A model generated the notes under the pieces. It was given only the letters and a program-made list of their open reading frames with translations. It was not told the DNA's origin and did no database searches. Shown here one piece after another: positions 50,904 to 60,862 of a stretch of DNA of 64,000 nucleotides; the stretch's first letter is position 1; each line of letters starts with the position of its first letter. This DNA comes from Hymenobacter cellulosivorans (GTDB taxonomy: Bacteria; Bacteroidota; Bacteroidia; Cytophagales; Hymenobacteraceae). A program made the translations under genes and the position numbers. The stretch covers positions 5,527,001 to 5,591,000 of the forward strand of contig NZ_CP095049.1 of NCBI RefSeq assembly GCF_022919135.1. Reading direction: 5' to 3'.

Positions 50904-53351
50904 CTAAAACTCCACGATAAAGCCGATGGTGGGCGTAACCAGGGCGCTTTCGTTGTCGATGAGGATGGGCAGGGCGTTGGCGCCGTCGGGGCGCAGGGCC
51001 TGACCGTCGGTGCTCACGAAGGCCGAGTTATCGGGGGTACGCTGGAAGCTGTAGCTGGGCGTGGCCGGCGACTTAGCCAGCAGCACGTTCTGCACGTCGA
51101 CGTAGAAGTCCAGGGTCAGACGGCGGAAGTTGTACTTCTTGTCGAGACGGAAGTCGACCTGCTGGAAGGAGCCCAGGCGCTGGGTGTTGAGCTGACTGTA
51201 ATCCAGAACCCCGGTGCCGATGGCCAGGTAATTCTGGCGTGACGCCTCCAAATCGAAGGGGGTATAGGGCGAACCAGCGGCGAAGCGGTACTTAAGGCCC
51301 ACTTCCCAGTTGCGCCCCAACTTCCGCCCCAGCAGCCCCGACACCAAGTGGCGCGAGTCCCAGGCCGAGGGTTTGTAGCGCCCATCAAGGCCGCTGAACT
51401 CACTGCGAAACACGGTGTACGACACCACGGCGAAGGTTTTGCGGGTCAGCTTCTGCTGAAAGAAGAACTCCCCGCCGTAGGTGCGGCCCCGGCCGGTACT
51501 GGTCACGGCCTCGTTGCCGAGGGCCGCAAAGTCGCCGCCCAGGTTGGCCAGTGAAATACCGTCGCGCACACTCACCGGGTAGTGGCTGTACTTCTTGTAG
51601 AAGCCTTCCAGGGTAAAGCGGGTGTTGGGCCGGGGCAGCAGCTCCAGGCCAGCGACATAGTGGTCGGAGCGAATGTAGCGGTTGTCTTGGTTGACCAGCC
51701 CTCCATTAGCATCCCGGAAACCCAGAATCGTGGACGGCGGAATCTTGTAGTAACGGCCCACCGAGGCGTTCAGGTTCAGCTTATCGGTCAGGGCGTAGGC
51801 CGCCGATACCCGGGGCGAGAGGGTGCGGAGCAGGTTACGGCCGTCGTTGGTAAAGGAGTTGCCATCTGTGCGCACCCCGGCCGAGAGCGTAAGCCGGCCC
51901 GAGGGCAGCAACGTGCGCGTGGCCTGGGCAAAGGCCCCGAAGCGGACAAAATTCAGGTCGGAGGCAAACCGCACCGTGACTTCCGGGGCCACCACCGCGC
52001 CCTGCGCATCCCGAATTTCGCTTCGCAGGCGGCGCTGAAAGCGGTTGTCGTAGTGAATCAGCTGGCCGCTGGCCCCGTAAGCGTACTGCCAGCGGCCGGC
52101 CGTGCGGTTTACGTCCACGCGCAGCTTGTTTTCGGTTTCGCCCGAGCGAGTGAGCAGCACCCGGTTGGCCTCGTCCTTGCTTTTGCCTGACTCAAACAAA
52201 TCGAGCTTGTTTTCGAGCTGGGTGCGGCTCAAGGCCACGTTCAGGTAGCCGTTGGGCAGCAAGTGGCGCAACGCCAGGCCAGTGGTGTAGTTCCACTGGT
52301 CGTAGGTGGGCGTGGAGCGCAGCACGTACTCCTTGTCGGGCGAGGAGTTGCGCGGGGCGGCCAGCTCGAAGTGGTCTAAAGCGCCCAGCCCCAGGGCCGT
52401 CAGCGTGGTTTTCTCCGAGAGCTTGGTCGTGACCTTAAACTGCGAATCCCAGTAGTTGGGCCGGATGGGCAGGTCCAGGGCCTTGAAGAGCAGCTGCAGG
52501 TACGAGCGGCGCAACGACACGAGAAAGGTCGTGTTCTTAGCCAGCGGGCCTTCCAGGGTGCCGGCTACCTCGGTCCCGCTCAGGCGCACGTTGCCCTGAA
52601 TCCGCTCGGGGTTACCGTCGCGCTGCCGGAATTGCAGCACGCTGCTCAGGGCGTTGTCGTAGCGGGCCTCGAAGGCCGAGCTGCTCAAGGTCACGTCCTC
52701 GATAAATGACACGTTCAGGATGCCGGCCGGGCCACCGGTGCTGCCCTGGGTGGCAAAATGGTTGATGACCGGCACCTCAATGCCGTCGAGGTAGTACACG
52801 TTTTCGTTGGGGGCCCCGCCCCGGATGATGATGTCGTTGCGGAAGCCGGCCGTGCCCCCGGTACCGCCCCCACCCACGCCGGGCAGACTCTGTACCACTT
52901 TCGAAATGTCGAAGTTGCCGCCCGGGTAAGTCTTGATTTCCTCGGTATTGAGGCGCTGCACGCTCAGGGGCGTTTCGGCCGTAGCCACCCGAATGGCCCG
53001 GCTAGCCGTCACGGTGACTTCGCCCAGCTGCTTGGCTCCGGCACTCAGCTCCAGGTTGATGATGTTGGCGTTGCCGCTGGTTACGCTCACGTTGCTGCGC
53101 AGCAGGGCCTCGTAGCCCACAAAAGAAGCCCGCAGGTTGTAGGAGCCCGTAGGCACGCCGGCCAGTTTGTAGCGGCCCTGCTCGTCGGTGGCCGTACCGA
53201 AGTCCGTGCCTTCCAGCACCACCGTCACGCCTGGCAGCACCTCCTGGGTGGCCCGGTCGCGCACCGTCCCACTGATTTGTCCTGTGGTTTGGGCCTGGAG
53301 GTGAAAGGTGAGGCCAAGCAGCAGCAAGAGCAACCAGTAGCGGTGAAGCAT
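50904..53351 (-). CDS. TonB-dependent receptor with carboxypeptidase-like N-terminal domain
   Basis: An outer-membrane receptor of 815 residues. The signal peptide is MLHRYWLLLLLLGLTFHLQAQ. A carboxypeptidase-regulatory-like domain follows (GTVRDRATQEVLPGVTVVLE; GTATDEQGRYKLAGVPTGSY), then the TonB-box-like LGEVTVTASRA and the plug (SLPGVGGGGTGGTAGFRNDI; NVYYLDGIEVPVINHFATQG). The barrel ends in a terminal Phe (TIGFIVEF). The plug motif differs from SusC, so it is a general TonB receptor, perhaps for siderophores or peptides. No partner SusD is nearby. Confidence 0.94.
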   Translation of the reverse strand: MLHRYWLLLLLLGLTFHLQAQTTGQISGTVRDRATQEVLPGVTVVLEGTDFGTATDEQGRYKLAGVPTGSYNLRASFVGYEALLRSNVSVTSGNANIINLELSAGAKQLGEVTVTASRAIRVATAETPLSVQRLNTEEIKTYPGGNFDISKVVQSLPGVGGGGTGGTAGFRNDIIIRGGAPNENVYYLDGIEVPVINHFATQGSTGGPAGILNVSFIEDVTLSSSAFEARYDNALSSVLQFRQRDGNPERIQGNVRLSGTEVAGTLEGPLAKNTTFLVSLRRSYLQLLFKALDLPIRPNYWDSQFKVTTKLSEKTTLTALGLGALDHFELAAPRNSSPDKEYVLRSTPTYDQWNYTTGLALRHLLPNGYLNVALSRTQLENKLDLFESGKSKDEANRVLLTRSGETENKLRVDVNRTAGRWQYAYGASGQLIHYDNRFQRRLRSEIRDAQGAVVAPEVTVRFASDLNFVRFGAFAQATRTLLPSGRLTLSAGVRTDGNSFTNDGRNLLRTLSPRVSAAYALTDKLNLNASVGRYYKIPPSTILGFRDANGGLVNQDNRYIRSDHYVAGLELLPRPNTRFTLEGFYKKYSHYPVSVRDGISLANLGGDFAALGNEAVTSTGRGRTYGGEFFFQQKLTRKTFAVVSYTVFRSEFSGLDGRYKPSAWDSRHLVSGLLGRKLGRNWEVGLKYRFAAGSPYTPFDLEASRQNYLAIGTGVLDYSQLNTQRLGSFQQVDFRLDKKYNFRRLTLDFYVDVQNVLLAKSPATPSYSFQRTPDNSAFVSTDGQALRPDGANALPILIDNESALVTPTIGFIVEF

Positions 53352-53446
53352 GGAGAATAGGGCTGGGTGAATATACCAACAACCGTTAGCCAACGCGTGG
53401 GTTTAGCCCGCAGCCACATTCGCCCGAAATAAGCGCCGCCTCGTCT

Positions 53447-55114
53447 CTAGTCTTTACGCACCCGCTCCAGCACCAGCTGGTTCATGGGGTTAGGCGTCAG
53501 GCCGCGGATGTTGTTCTGCGTCAGGCGCACGACCTGGTCGTAATAGAGCGGAATGACGGGGCTTTCTTCCACCACCATCCGGTCCATTTGCTGGTAGAGG
53601 GCGTAGCGTTTTTGCACATCCTGCTCCCGGATAGCCCGCTCGTAGAGCTGGTCGTACTCGGCACTCTGATAATGAGTTTTGTTGGGGCCGGCTGGGGCGA
53701 AGTTCTTGCTGTAGAACAAGGCCAGGTAGTTTTCCGCATCGGGGTAGTCGCCCAGCCAGCTCTTGGTAAAGAAGGCGGCCCGGCCATTGTCCACCATTTC
53801 CTGCTGGGCCGCCGACTGGTTTACCTCAATACTTACCGTGACGCCCACCTCAGCCCACTTCTTCTGTAGGTATTCGCACACTTCCTTGCGCTCGGCCACC
53901 GTGCCCAGGCGCAGCTTCAGCGGATTATTGGGCCCAAAGCCCGCGGCCTGTAGTAGCTCCCGGGCCTTCTGGGGCTGGTAGGTATAGCCGGGCACCAGCT
54001 TTTCACTGTACGAGGGCAGCGACGACGGCACAAAACCCGAGTGGCCCGGCACGCCCACGTTGTTGAGGAAGTAGGCAATCAGCTCGGGCTTGTTCAGGGC
54101 GTAGCTCAGCGCCTGCCGCACCCGCCTGTCGCGCAGAGCGGGGCTAGCCGCATCCCCGCGCAGGTTCGTGGGGTCGAGCTGAAAGCCCAGGTACTCGGTG
54201 TTTAGGTAAGGCGCTTTCTGAAGCCGAAACTTGCCCTGAAAATCCTTCCGTACGGTGCCGTCGGGGTGCATGATTAAGTCCCGGCTACCCGCCCGGATAC
54301 CGGAGAGGAAGTCGAGCTTGCCCTGCATAAAAGTCAGGAACTCGGTTTTGCGGTCCTGGATAAAGCTGATCTGCACCGCATCGACGTAGGGCAGCTGCTT
54401 ACCCTGCTCGTCCTTTTTCCAGTAGGTCGAGTTGCGGTGGTAGATGATGGCGTTGCCCTCGTCCCACTCCTTGAACCGGAACGGCCCGGTGCCCACCGGG
54501 TGCTCCCGGAAGTCCTTGCCGTACTTCGCCACGGCCTCCCGGGGCACCACATAGGCATAAGGCATGGCCAGAATGCCCAGAAACGGAATAAACGGTGCCT
54601 GCAAGTGGATGCGCAAGGTGGAGTCATTTACGGCCACGAAGCAGGTATCCGACGGCTCCCCCGCCCCGTTTTCCAGCACTTTGCCCCGGAATATCCAGCC
54701 GCCGGGGCTGGCCGTCGGGGCATCGAGCAGGCGGCGGAAGCTATACACGAAATCCTGGGCGACCACTGCCCGGCCCTTGCCCCCGGCAAACACCTCGGCG
54801 TCGTGAAAGCGCACGTCGGGCCGCAGGTGAAAGGTGTAGCGCTTGCCGTCGGGGGAAATTTCGTAGCGCCGGGCCACCGAGGGCACCGGCTGCAGCGTCG
54901 AATCCAGCTCCACCAGACCGTTATAGAGCTGGGTCACGGCCCAGATATTAGCTTGCTTGTTCGAGAAAGCCGGGTCTAGAGAAGTCAGAGCTTCGGGCTG
55001 ATTGTAGCGAAAAACTCGCCGCGCATCGGTGGTTTGCGCCGGGCCGCCGCAGCTGGCTAACGCCGTGAGCAACGGGACAACATAACCAGCAAAACGACGG
55101 GCGGACAACAGCAT
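53447..55114 (-). CDS. peptide-binding lipoprotein of an ABC importer (SBP_bac_5)
   Basis: Captures oligopeptides or similar solutes for ABC import. The lipobox LASC ends the signal (MLLSARRFAGYVVPLLTALASC). The SBP_bac_5 fold is recognised by PEALTSLDPAFSNKQANIWA, VPSVARRYEISPDGKRYTFHLR, VGTGPFRFKEWDEGN and YSEKLVPGYTYQPQKARELL. It has 555 residues. No ABC permease or ATPase gene lies beside it, so the rest of the transporter must be elsewhere. The next gene downstream is a TonB receptor on the same strand, 95 bases away, which may supply substrate. Confidence 0.92.
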   Translation of the reverse strand: MLLSARRFAGYVVPLLTALASCGGPAQTTDARRVFRYNQPEALTSLDPAFSNKQANIWAVTQLYNGLVELDSTLQPVPSVARRYEISPDGKRYTFHLRPDVRFHDAEVFAGGKGRAVVAQDFVYSFRRLLDAPTASPGGWIFRGKVLENGAGEPSDTCFVAVNDSTLRIHLQAPFIPFLGILAMPYAYVVPREAVAKYGKDFREHPVGTGPFRFKEWDEGNAIIYHRNSTYWKKDEQGKQLPYVDAVQISFIQDRKTEFLTFMQGKLDFLSGIRAGSRDLIMHPDGTVRKDFQGKFRLQKAPYLNTEYLGFQLDPTNLRGDAASPALRDRRVRQALSYALNKPELIAYFLNNVGVPGHSGFVPSSLPSYSEKLVPGYTYQPQKARELLQAAGFGPNNPLKLRLGTVAERKEVCEYLQKKWAEVGVTVSIEVNQSAAQQEMVDNGRAAFFTKSWLGDYPDAENYLALFYSKNFAPAGPNKTHYQSAEYDQLYERAIREQDVQKRYALYQQMDRMVVEESPVIPLYYDQVVRLTQNNIRGLTPNPMNQLVLERVRKD

Positions 55115-55264
55115 GAGAACGGGGGAATCGCTTATATTTGTGCAAAACTACGCGTATAGCTATTAGCTTTTGGCTAATAGTTGTGGTCTTTCCCTTCGCC
55201 GTGTTTTTTTACGGTTGCTTTTCCTGAGCTCCGTCCCGAAAACCACCGCCCTACTGCTCTTTCC

Positions 55265-55945
55265 ATGAACCTGACATACTACGGCCACGCCAGCTTTCTC
55301 CTCGAAACCGGTGGCAGCAAAATCCTTTTCGACCCCTTCATCCGGCCCAACCCCCTAGCCAAGGACATCGACGTAGCCGCCATTCAGGCCGACTACATCT
55401 TCCTTAGCCACGGCCACGGTGACCATGTCGCCGATACGGTCGAAATTGCCCAGAACACCGGCGCCGAGCTGCTGGGCATGGTCGAGCTGCTGAGCTGGTT
55501 TGGGGAGAAAGGCCTCAAAGCCACCTACCAGATGAACCTGGGCGGTACCGTGAAGCTGCCCTTCGGCACCGTGAAGCTGGTAGCCGCGGCCCACAGTTCC
55601 TCCCTGCCCGACGGCTCCTACGCCGGGCTGGCCGCGGGCTTTATCATCGAGTCGGAAGGCAAGACGCTGTACTTCGCTGGCGACACGGCCCTGACCTACG
55701 ACATGAAGCTCATCGGCGAGCGGTACAAGCTGGATGCGGCCCTGCTGCCCATCGGCGACCATTTCACGATGGGCATCGACGATGCGCTGGTAGCCGCCGA
55801 CTGGACCGGCACCAGCAAAATCGTCGGCATGCACTTCGACACCTTCCCCCCCATTGCCATCGACCACGCCAGCGCCAAGACTAAGGCTGAAGCCGCCGGT
55901 AAAGAGTTGGTGCTGATGCAAGTCGGGGAAACAATTTCGCTGTAA
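55265..55945 (+). CDS. UPF0173 metal-dependent hydrolase
   Basis: A metallo-beta-lactamase-fold enzyme of unknown substrate. The metal motif is FLSHGHGDHVADT; other ligands are the His in AAAHSSSLPDG, the Asp in YFAGDTALTYD and the His in VGMHFDTFPPI. It begins MNLTYYGHASFLLETGGSK at 55265, giving 226 residues, exactly the UPF0173 size. A TATATTTG box (55133-55140) may belong to its promoter. Confidence 0.94.
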   Translation: MNLTYYGHASFLLETGGSKILFDPFIRPNPLAKDIDVAAIQADYIFLSHGHGDHVADTVEIAQNTGAELLGMVELLSWFGEKGLKATYQMNLGGTVKLPFGTVKLVAAAHSSSLPDGSYAGLAAGFIIESEGKTLYFAGDTALTYDMKLIGERYKLDAALLPIGDHFTMGIDDALVAADWTGTSKIVGMHFDTFPPIAIDHASAKTKAEAAGKELVLMQVGETISL

Positions 55946-56047
55946 AGAGTTCTGGGCTGCTTAAGTGCGGCCAGCTTTTTACCTTTGAACATTAACTATC
56001 GACAAGCTAACAGCTATCTTTAACGTAGCTCACAGCTTCTACAACTC

Positions 56048-56860
56048 ATGGGAAAAATCATTGCGGTAGCCAATCAGAAGGGCGGCGTTGGCAAAACCAC
56101 CTCGGCCATCAACCTGGCGGCCAGTCTGGCGGCGCTGGAGTACCGGACGCTCCTGGTGGATGCTGATCCGCAGGCCAATGCCACCTCCGGCGTCGGCTTC
56201 GACCCGAAGGACATCGAGAACAGCATTTACGAGTGCATGGTGGATGGCATCAATGCCCACGACATCATCCTCAACACTAATATCCTGCCTCACCTCGACT
56301 TAATGCCCTCCCACATCGACCTGGTGGGTGCTGAAGTAGAGATGATCAACCTGCCCAACCGGGAGGAGAAGATGAAGGATGCCCTGCGCCCCCTCGTCGA
56401 CCAGTACGACTTCATCATCATCGACTGCTCCCCTTCCCTGGGTTTGATTACGGTCAATGCCCTCACGGCCGCTCACTCGGTAATCGTGCCCGTGCAGTGC
56501 GAGTACTTCGCCCTGGAAGGCCTGGGCAAGCTGCTCAACACCATCAAGATCATCCAGAGCCGCCTCAACGAGGAGCTGGAAATCGAGGGCATCCTGCTCA
56601 CCATGTACGACGTGCGCCTGCGCCTCTCTAACCAGGTGGTGGAGGAAGTAAAGCTCCACTTCCAGCAGCTCGTCTTCGACACCATCATCCCCCGCAACGT
56701 GAAGCTGTCGGAGTCGCCCTCGTTTGGCATTCCCGTCATCCTGCACGACGCCGAAAGCAAGGGCAGCATCAGCTACCTGAACCTGGCCCGCGAAATCGTG
56801 GAAAAGAACGTGGAAGCCGGTACACCCGAAGCCACGGAAACGGAAGGCGAGGCGGCGTAA
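56048..56860 (+). CDS. parA: ParA/Soj family chromosome-partition ATPase
   Basis: Segregates the chromosome with ParB. The deviant Walker A motif is [16 protein letters not shown], Walker A' is [12 protein letters not shown] and Walker B is [14 protein letters not shown]. The C-terminal region [14 protein letters not shown] and [10 protein letters not shown] is typical of the chromosomal Soj class. It has 270 residues. Unusually no parB follows; the next gene lies on the other strand past a terminator, so parB must be elsewhere in the genome. Confidence 0.95.
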   Translation: MGKIIAVANQKGGVGKTTSAINLAASLAALEYRTLLVDADPQANATSGVGFDPKDIENSIYECMVDGINAHDIILNTNILPHLDLMPSHIDLVGAEVEMINLPNREEKMKDALRPLVDQYDFIIIDCSPSLGLITVNALTAAHSVIVPVQCEYFALEGLGKLLNTIKIIQSRLNEELEIEGILLTMYDVRLRLSNQVVEEVKLHFQQLVFDTIIPRNVKLSESPSFGIPVILHDAESKGSISYLNLAREIVEKNVEAGTPEATETEGEAA

Positions 56861-56880
56861 GTGTTGCTGATTTTAGTAAA

Positions 56881-56920
56881 ACAAGAAGGCCGGCGAGATT
56901 CGCCGGCCTTCTTGTTGTTT
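56881..56920. terminator. strong terminator between parA and lacI
   Basis: A 16-base stem, 56881-56896 with 56900-56915, around a GAT loop, followed by GTTT. It can serve both convergent genes. Confidence 0.9.
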
Positions 56921-56946
56921 GTTAGGGTCCAGTAACGCTTTTGCAG

Positions 56947-57990
56947 CTATTTCCCCGCCGGGTCTTTTAGCGTCCGCAACGACGAGCCGCGGATCAGCAG
57001 GTCAGGCTGGAGCACGATGCGGCGGGGCGAAAACAGGGCACTGCGCTCTTCCAACATCTCCAGAAACAGCCGCACGGCCGCCTGTCCCATCTGTTCACAG
57101 CGCTGGTCGACGGAAGTCAGCATGGGCTCGGTCATGGAAGTAAACGTCTCATTGCTGAACCCGGAAAGCGCAATGTCCTGCGGAGCCCGCAGCCCCTGCC
57201 GCTTCAACTCCTGTAAGGCCCCAACGATGGAAAAGTCGCTGGCGGAGAAGATAGCATCGGGACGTTTCTTAAGCTGCAGCATGCGTTGCATACCGGTCAC
57301 GCCGTCTTCCTGGGTCATGTCGCAGTGGTAAATCAGCTCCTCGTCCACGGGCAGCCCCGCTTCTTGCAGCGCATCGAGGTAGCCCAGCCGCCGGTTCTTG
57401 TAGATATTCAGGTGCAGCGGCCCGCCGAAATGCGCAATCCGGCGGCAGCCCTGGGCAATCAGGTGCTTCGTAGACTGGTAACCACCCTCCCGGTCGTCGA
57501 TAACCACGGCGCTGACATCGAGCCCATCCAGCACCCGGTCGAAGAAAACCAGGGGAATTTCCTGTTTGCGCACCTTGTCAAAATGCCTGAAGTCAAGCGT
57601 ATTGCGGGCCAATGACACCAGAATCCCTTCGACCTGGGCGCTGAGCAGGGACTCAATGTTTTTCTGCTCGTGCTTCACGTCCTCGTTCGACTGGCAGATC
57701 ATCACGTTGAAGCCCGCCTTGGTGGCCACGGTTTCAATGCCTTTTACCACCATGGTAAAGAAGTGGCCATCAATGTGCGGGACAATGACTCCCAATAGGT
57801 TGCTGCGGCCCTTGCGCAGGCCCGCGGCCATGTGGTTGGGCTGGTAATGCAGCTCCTGGGCCAGTTTCCAGACCTTTTTCTTGGTAGCTGCGCTGATAGT
57901 AGGATGGTCGCTCAGGGCCCTGGAAACCGTGGACACCGAAACGCCCAATTGCTGCGCCAGATCTGAAATTGAAGCTTTTGTGCGGGCCAC
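56947..57990 (-). CDS. LacI/GalR family transcriptional regulator
   Basis: Represses sugar-use genes until an inducer binds its periplasmic-binding-protein-like core. The N-terminal helix-turn-helix is SISDLAQQLGVSVSTVSRAL, with hinge helix HMAAGLRKGRSNLLGVIVP; the hinge Leu is the residue that reads the central CG of operators. The core shows ICQSNEDVKHEQKNIESL, VFFDRVLDG and FSASDFSIVGALQEL. The GTG at 57990 starts directly before the helix-turn-helix, giving 347 residues; a long upstream extension was rejected. It probably controls the hydrolase and susC genes via the nearby GCAAACGTTTGC boxes. Confidence 0.95.
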   Translation of the reverse strand: MARTKASISDLAQQLGVSVSTVSRALSDHPTISAATKKKVWKLAQELHYQPNHMAAGLRKGRSNLLGVIVPHIDGHFFTMVVKGIETVATKAGFNVMICQSNEDVKHEQKNIESLLSAQVEGILVSLARNTLDFRHFDKVRKQEIPLVFFDRVLDGLDVSAVVIDDREGGYQSTKHLIAQGCRRIAHFGGPLHLNIYKNRRLGYLDALQEAGLPVDEELIYHCDMTQEDGVTGMQRMLQLKKRPDAIFSASDFSIVGALQELKRQGLRAPQDIALSGFSNETFTSMTEPMLTSVDQRCEQMGQAAVRLFLEMLEERSALFSPRRIVLQPDLLIRGSSLRTLKDPAGK

Positions 57991-58154
57991 AACCGTAGTA
58001 AATTGAAAATGAAGAAACCGGCACTCCGTACCAGATGTGCAACACTTACGCAAATAACCGGCCAACCAATGCAAAATTTGCGGAGAGCCCGCGCTTTTTT
58101 GTTTTGCACTAGTACCTGTATTGCCTACCAGAACACATTCCTCCCGCGGATTCC

Positions 58155-59225
58155 TTACGGCAAAGGTTGCGGCGTATAGCTCGGTCCCTGGCAACGAGGC
58201 CCTTGAGCAGTCCAGGCCAGTTTGTCGATGCACAACTGCCGCTCTTTCATGGCCTTATCCCAGGCATGATACACCAGATATTCCGTCTTGCCATCCGGAC
58301 TCAGAACGTGGGAATGGTGCCCCGGCCCGCGCACATGGCCTTCCACGGCGTGCAGCACCCGCGGCCCTTTTTCGGCACCCGTATCCGAATAAGGCCCCAT
58401 AATCGAGTCGGCCACGCAGTAGTCGACGCCGTAGCGTGGGGTCAGGAAGTTGGCGCCGCTGTAAAAGCAGTAGTATTTGCCGCCATGCTTGCGTACAAAA
58501 GGCCCCTCCAGCGTATGCCACTCCGCAAAAGTGCGGTTGTCGTAAAGCGGCATCAGGCGGTTTTTCTCAAACACCGTCCAGTCGTGCCGGGCCCGCATCA
58601 CCGTGCGGCCTTTCCCGGCCAGGCGGGTCATATCCAGCAGCCGGTCGACCACCAGACCGGTACCCGGTCGGTAGCCATTGTCCGAGTCAATAAAGTCGCG
58701 GGCGTAGAACAGATACCACTGCCCATCAGTATCCTGAAACGGGTGGGCATCTATGGTAAACTTGCTCTCGGGCACGTCGAGTAAGGCCACCTGCGTGTAG
58801 GGACCTTGCGGAGTTTTGCTGGTAGCCACATGCAGCCGGTGCCCCACTGCCGCCCCAATCGCGCCACCGCCCATCGAGTAGTACATATAAAACGTGCCCT
58901 GATGATAAATAACCTCCGGAGCCCAGAAATCGGCTCCAGTGGCTCCCTCCGGCGGGGTGAGGGCACCCCCAGCCGGCTTCCAGTCGACTAGGTTAGCTGA
59001 GGTAAGTACTGTAAAGATGCGACCATCGGCAGTGCGGCCCTGCCCGGTGGTACCAAAGGCATAGTAGCGACCCTGATGGCGGAGCACAAATGGGTCGGGA
59101 AACTGGCCTGCATACACCGGGTTGGTGTAAGTCCGGCCCGCGGCGCGGGCTACGGCCTGGCTATGCAGGGCCAGAGCAGCCAGGCCGCTGCTGGCTTGCT
59201 GCAGGAAATGACGACGTGAGGGCAT
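58155..59225 (-). CDS. secreted glycoside hydrolase family 43
   Basis: Predicted arabinosidase, xylosidase or related exo-enzyme for hemicellulose or pectin side chains. The N-terminus has a twin-arginine-like signal (MPSRRHFLQQASSGLAALAL, ending AVARAAG). The five-bladed propeller shows the general base Asp in NPVYAGQFPDPFVLRH, the pKa-tuning Asp in FTIDAHPFQDTDGQW and the acid Glu in HTLEGPFVRKHGGKYY. A later His in GPGHHSHVLSPDGKTEYLVYHAW is typical. 356 residues. It follows the LacI gene on the same strand (165 bases) and is divergent from the GH5-like gene. Confidence 0.92.
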   Translation of the reverse strand: MPSRRHFLQQASSGLAALALHSQAVARAAGRTYTNPVYAGQFPDPFVLRHQGRYYAFGTTGQGRTADGRIFTVLTSANLVDWKPAGGALTPPEGATGADFWAPEVIYHQGTFYMYYSMGGGAIGAAVGHRLHVATSKTPQGPYTQVALLDVPESKFTIDAHPFQDTDGQWYLFYARDFIDSDNGYRPGTGLVVDRLLDMTRLAGKGRTVMRARHDWTVFEKNRLMPLYDNRTFAEWHTLEGPFVRKHGGKYYCFYSGANFLTPRYGVDYCVADSIMGPYSDTGAEKGPRVLHAVEGHVRGPGHHSHVLSPDGKTEYLVYHAWDKAMKERQLCIDKLAWTAQGPRCQGPSYTPQPLP

Positions 59226-59413
59226 AAGGAAAGGTTGGTGGGAATAGCAGAAAGGATGTTACCAAAGAGCTGCATTCAAGCTGACCGTAGGTCAGATCAT
59301 TTCCGCCGAGCAAAACAAGGCATGAACTGCAGCTGGCGGGGCCGACAAACTCGATTACAGCCCTTTTTCTTTAATGCCTGCGCATTCGCTTTTTGGCAAT
59401 GGCTGAACAATAT

Positions 59414-59425
59414 GCAAACGTTTGC
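59414..59425. promoter_or_regulatory. LacI operator, site 1
   Basis: GCAAACGTTTGC, a perfect 12-base palindrome between the divergent GH43 and GH5-like genes. Confidence 0.75.
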
Positions 59426-59655
59426 GTTAGAACTTACGTAGAAGTGCTCACTACAGGTACTATCACCTTGGGCAAAAAAGCTAAGTAGCAAGCTCAATGC
59501 TCTACACCAAGGGACTGCAAAACCTGTAATAGCAACGCCTGAACGACAATATAGAATATATCTCAGAAAGATGAGCACTATATTTCTCCCCATACTACTA
59601 CTGCGGCACACTCGCCACTGCTTACCGCAGATAGCCAACTTCTTACCAATCGCAC

Positions 59656-59667
59656 GCAAACGTTTGT
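59656..59667. promoter_or_regulatory. LacI operator, site 2
   Basis: GCAAACGTTTGT, one mismatch from the palindrome, 21 bases upstream of the GH5-like start codon and 242 bases from site 1. Confidence 0.65.
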
Positions 59668-59688
59668 AATTAGTCTCGCTCGTATTGT

Positions 59689-60789
59689 ATGAAGAAGCTT
59701 CTACTAGGTATCTCCTTACTGCTGGCCTGTAGCAGTACGTACGCTCAAAACTCTAAAACCAGAGGCAATGGCTCTGTCGGTAGCGCCGCCCAGACTGCTG
59801 GCCAGCGTTGGACGACAGAAAGGGCGCAGGCTTGGTATAAGGCTCACCCCTGGATCAGCGGAGCCAACTTTACGCCCAGCACGGCTATCAACCAACTGGA
59901 AATGTGGCAGGCCGATACCTTCGACCCAGCTACCATTGATCGGGAACTGGGCTTTGCCGAAGGCATCGGTTTTAACACGATGCGGGTTTTTCTGCACAGC
60001 CTGGCCTGGAAGCAGGACCCGAAAGGCTTCAAGGAGCGGATCAATGCTTATCTGGCCTTGGCCGATAAGCACCACATCCAGACGATGTTCGTCTTTTTCG
60101 ACGACTGCTGGAACAAGCAGGCTAACGTGGGGGCTCAGCCCGTACCGAAACCGGGAATTCATAACTCTGGCTGGCTTCAGGACCCCGGCGACCCTGCCTC
60201 CCGGGACTCGGCCACTTTTATAGCCCTAAAGCCCTACGTGCAAGACGTGCTGAACAGCTTTAAACACGACAAGCGAATCTTGCTCTGGGACTTGTATAAT
60301 GAGCCGGGCAACTCCGGCAAGCTTACTTCTTCCCTACCCCTGCTGCGTAATGTTTTTGCCTGGGCCCGGGCCGTAAACCCGGATCAGCCCCTGAGTGTGG
60401 GCCTGTGGGCCTGGGATTTTCAGGCGCTGAATACGTATCAGGCGCAGCACTCCGACATCATTACGTACCATAGTTACGATGATGTCCCGGTGCACCAGCG
60501 CCTGATCGAACTACTGGAAACGCATGGCCGCCCCCTGATTTGCACCGAATACATGGCCCGCCCCCGTAACTCGCGCTTTACGACCATCATGCCCATGCTC
60601 AAGACCCAGAATGTAGGGGCCATCAATTGGGGGCTCGTTGATGGTAAAACCAACACTAAGTATCAGTGGGAAACCCCGATTCCGGATGGCAGTGAGCCTG
60701 CCGAGTGGTTTCACGAAGTATTTCGGCGTGATGGCACTCCGTATCGCAAAGAGGAAACTGAGCTGATTCGTAAGCTAAACGGGAAGTAG
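59689..60789 (+). CDS. secreted GH5-like glycoside hydrolase
   Basis: Predicted endo- or exo-glycosidase of the cellulase/GH5 clan. The signal is MKKLLLGISLLLACSSTYAQ, which could also be read as a lipobox (LLAC). The barrel shows WISGANFTPSTAINQLEMWQ, FAEGIGFNTMRVFLHSLAW and HIQTMFVFFDDCWNKQ. The acid/base Glu is in LLWDLYNEPGNSG and the nucleophile Glu in PLICTEYMARPRN. Relatives are often labelled 1,4-beta-xylanase, but the substrate is not certain. 366 residues. Operator site 2 sits right upstream, so it belongs to the LacI regulon. Confidence 0.9.
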   Translation: MKKLLLGISLLLACSSTYAQNSKTRGNGSVGSAAQTAGQRWTTERAQAWYKAHPWISGANFTPSTAINQLEMWQADTFDPATIDRELGFAEGIGFNTMRVFLHSLAWKQDPKGFKERINAYLALADKHHIQTMFVFFDDCWNKQANVGAQPVPKPGIHNSGWLQDPGDPASRDSATFIALKPYVQDVLNSFKHDKRILLWDLYNEPGNSGKLTSSLPLLRNVFAWARAVNPDQPLSVGLWAWDFQALNTYQAQHSDIITYHSYDDVPVHQRLIELLETHGRPLICTEYMARPRNSRFTTIMPMLKTQNVGAINWGLVDGKTNTKYQWETPIPDGSEPAEWFHEVFRRDGTPYRKEETELIRKLNGK

Positions 60790-60850
60790 GCTGACTACTA
60801 GCACAGGCCTCACCGGGCCGCCCTGTATGAGTTCAAAGATCAATACAAAC

Positions 60851-60862
60851 GCAAACGTTTGC
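60851..60862. promoter_or_regulatory. LacI operator, site 3
   Basis: GCAAACGTTTGC, perfect palindrome, 62 bases after the GH5-like stop codon. Confidence 0.75.

Larger units (their letters stand above)
59226..59688. other. divergent promoter region of the GH43 and GH5-like genes
   Basis: This 463-base gap contains two LacI-type boxes (59414-59425 and 59656-59667). It is AT-rich in the right half. No gene was supported. Confidence 0.6.

Noticed and set aside
57991..58233. 81-codon upstream extension of the LacI gene
   Set aside because: It overlaps the end of the GH43 gene and would place residues before the helix-turn-helix, which LacI proteins lack.
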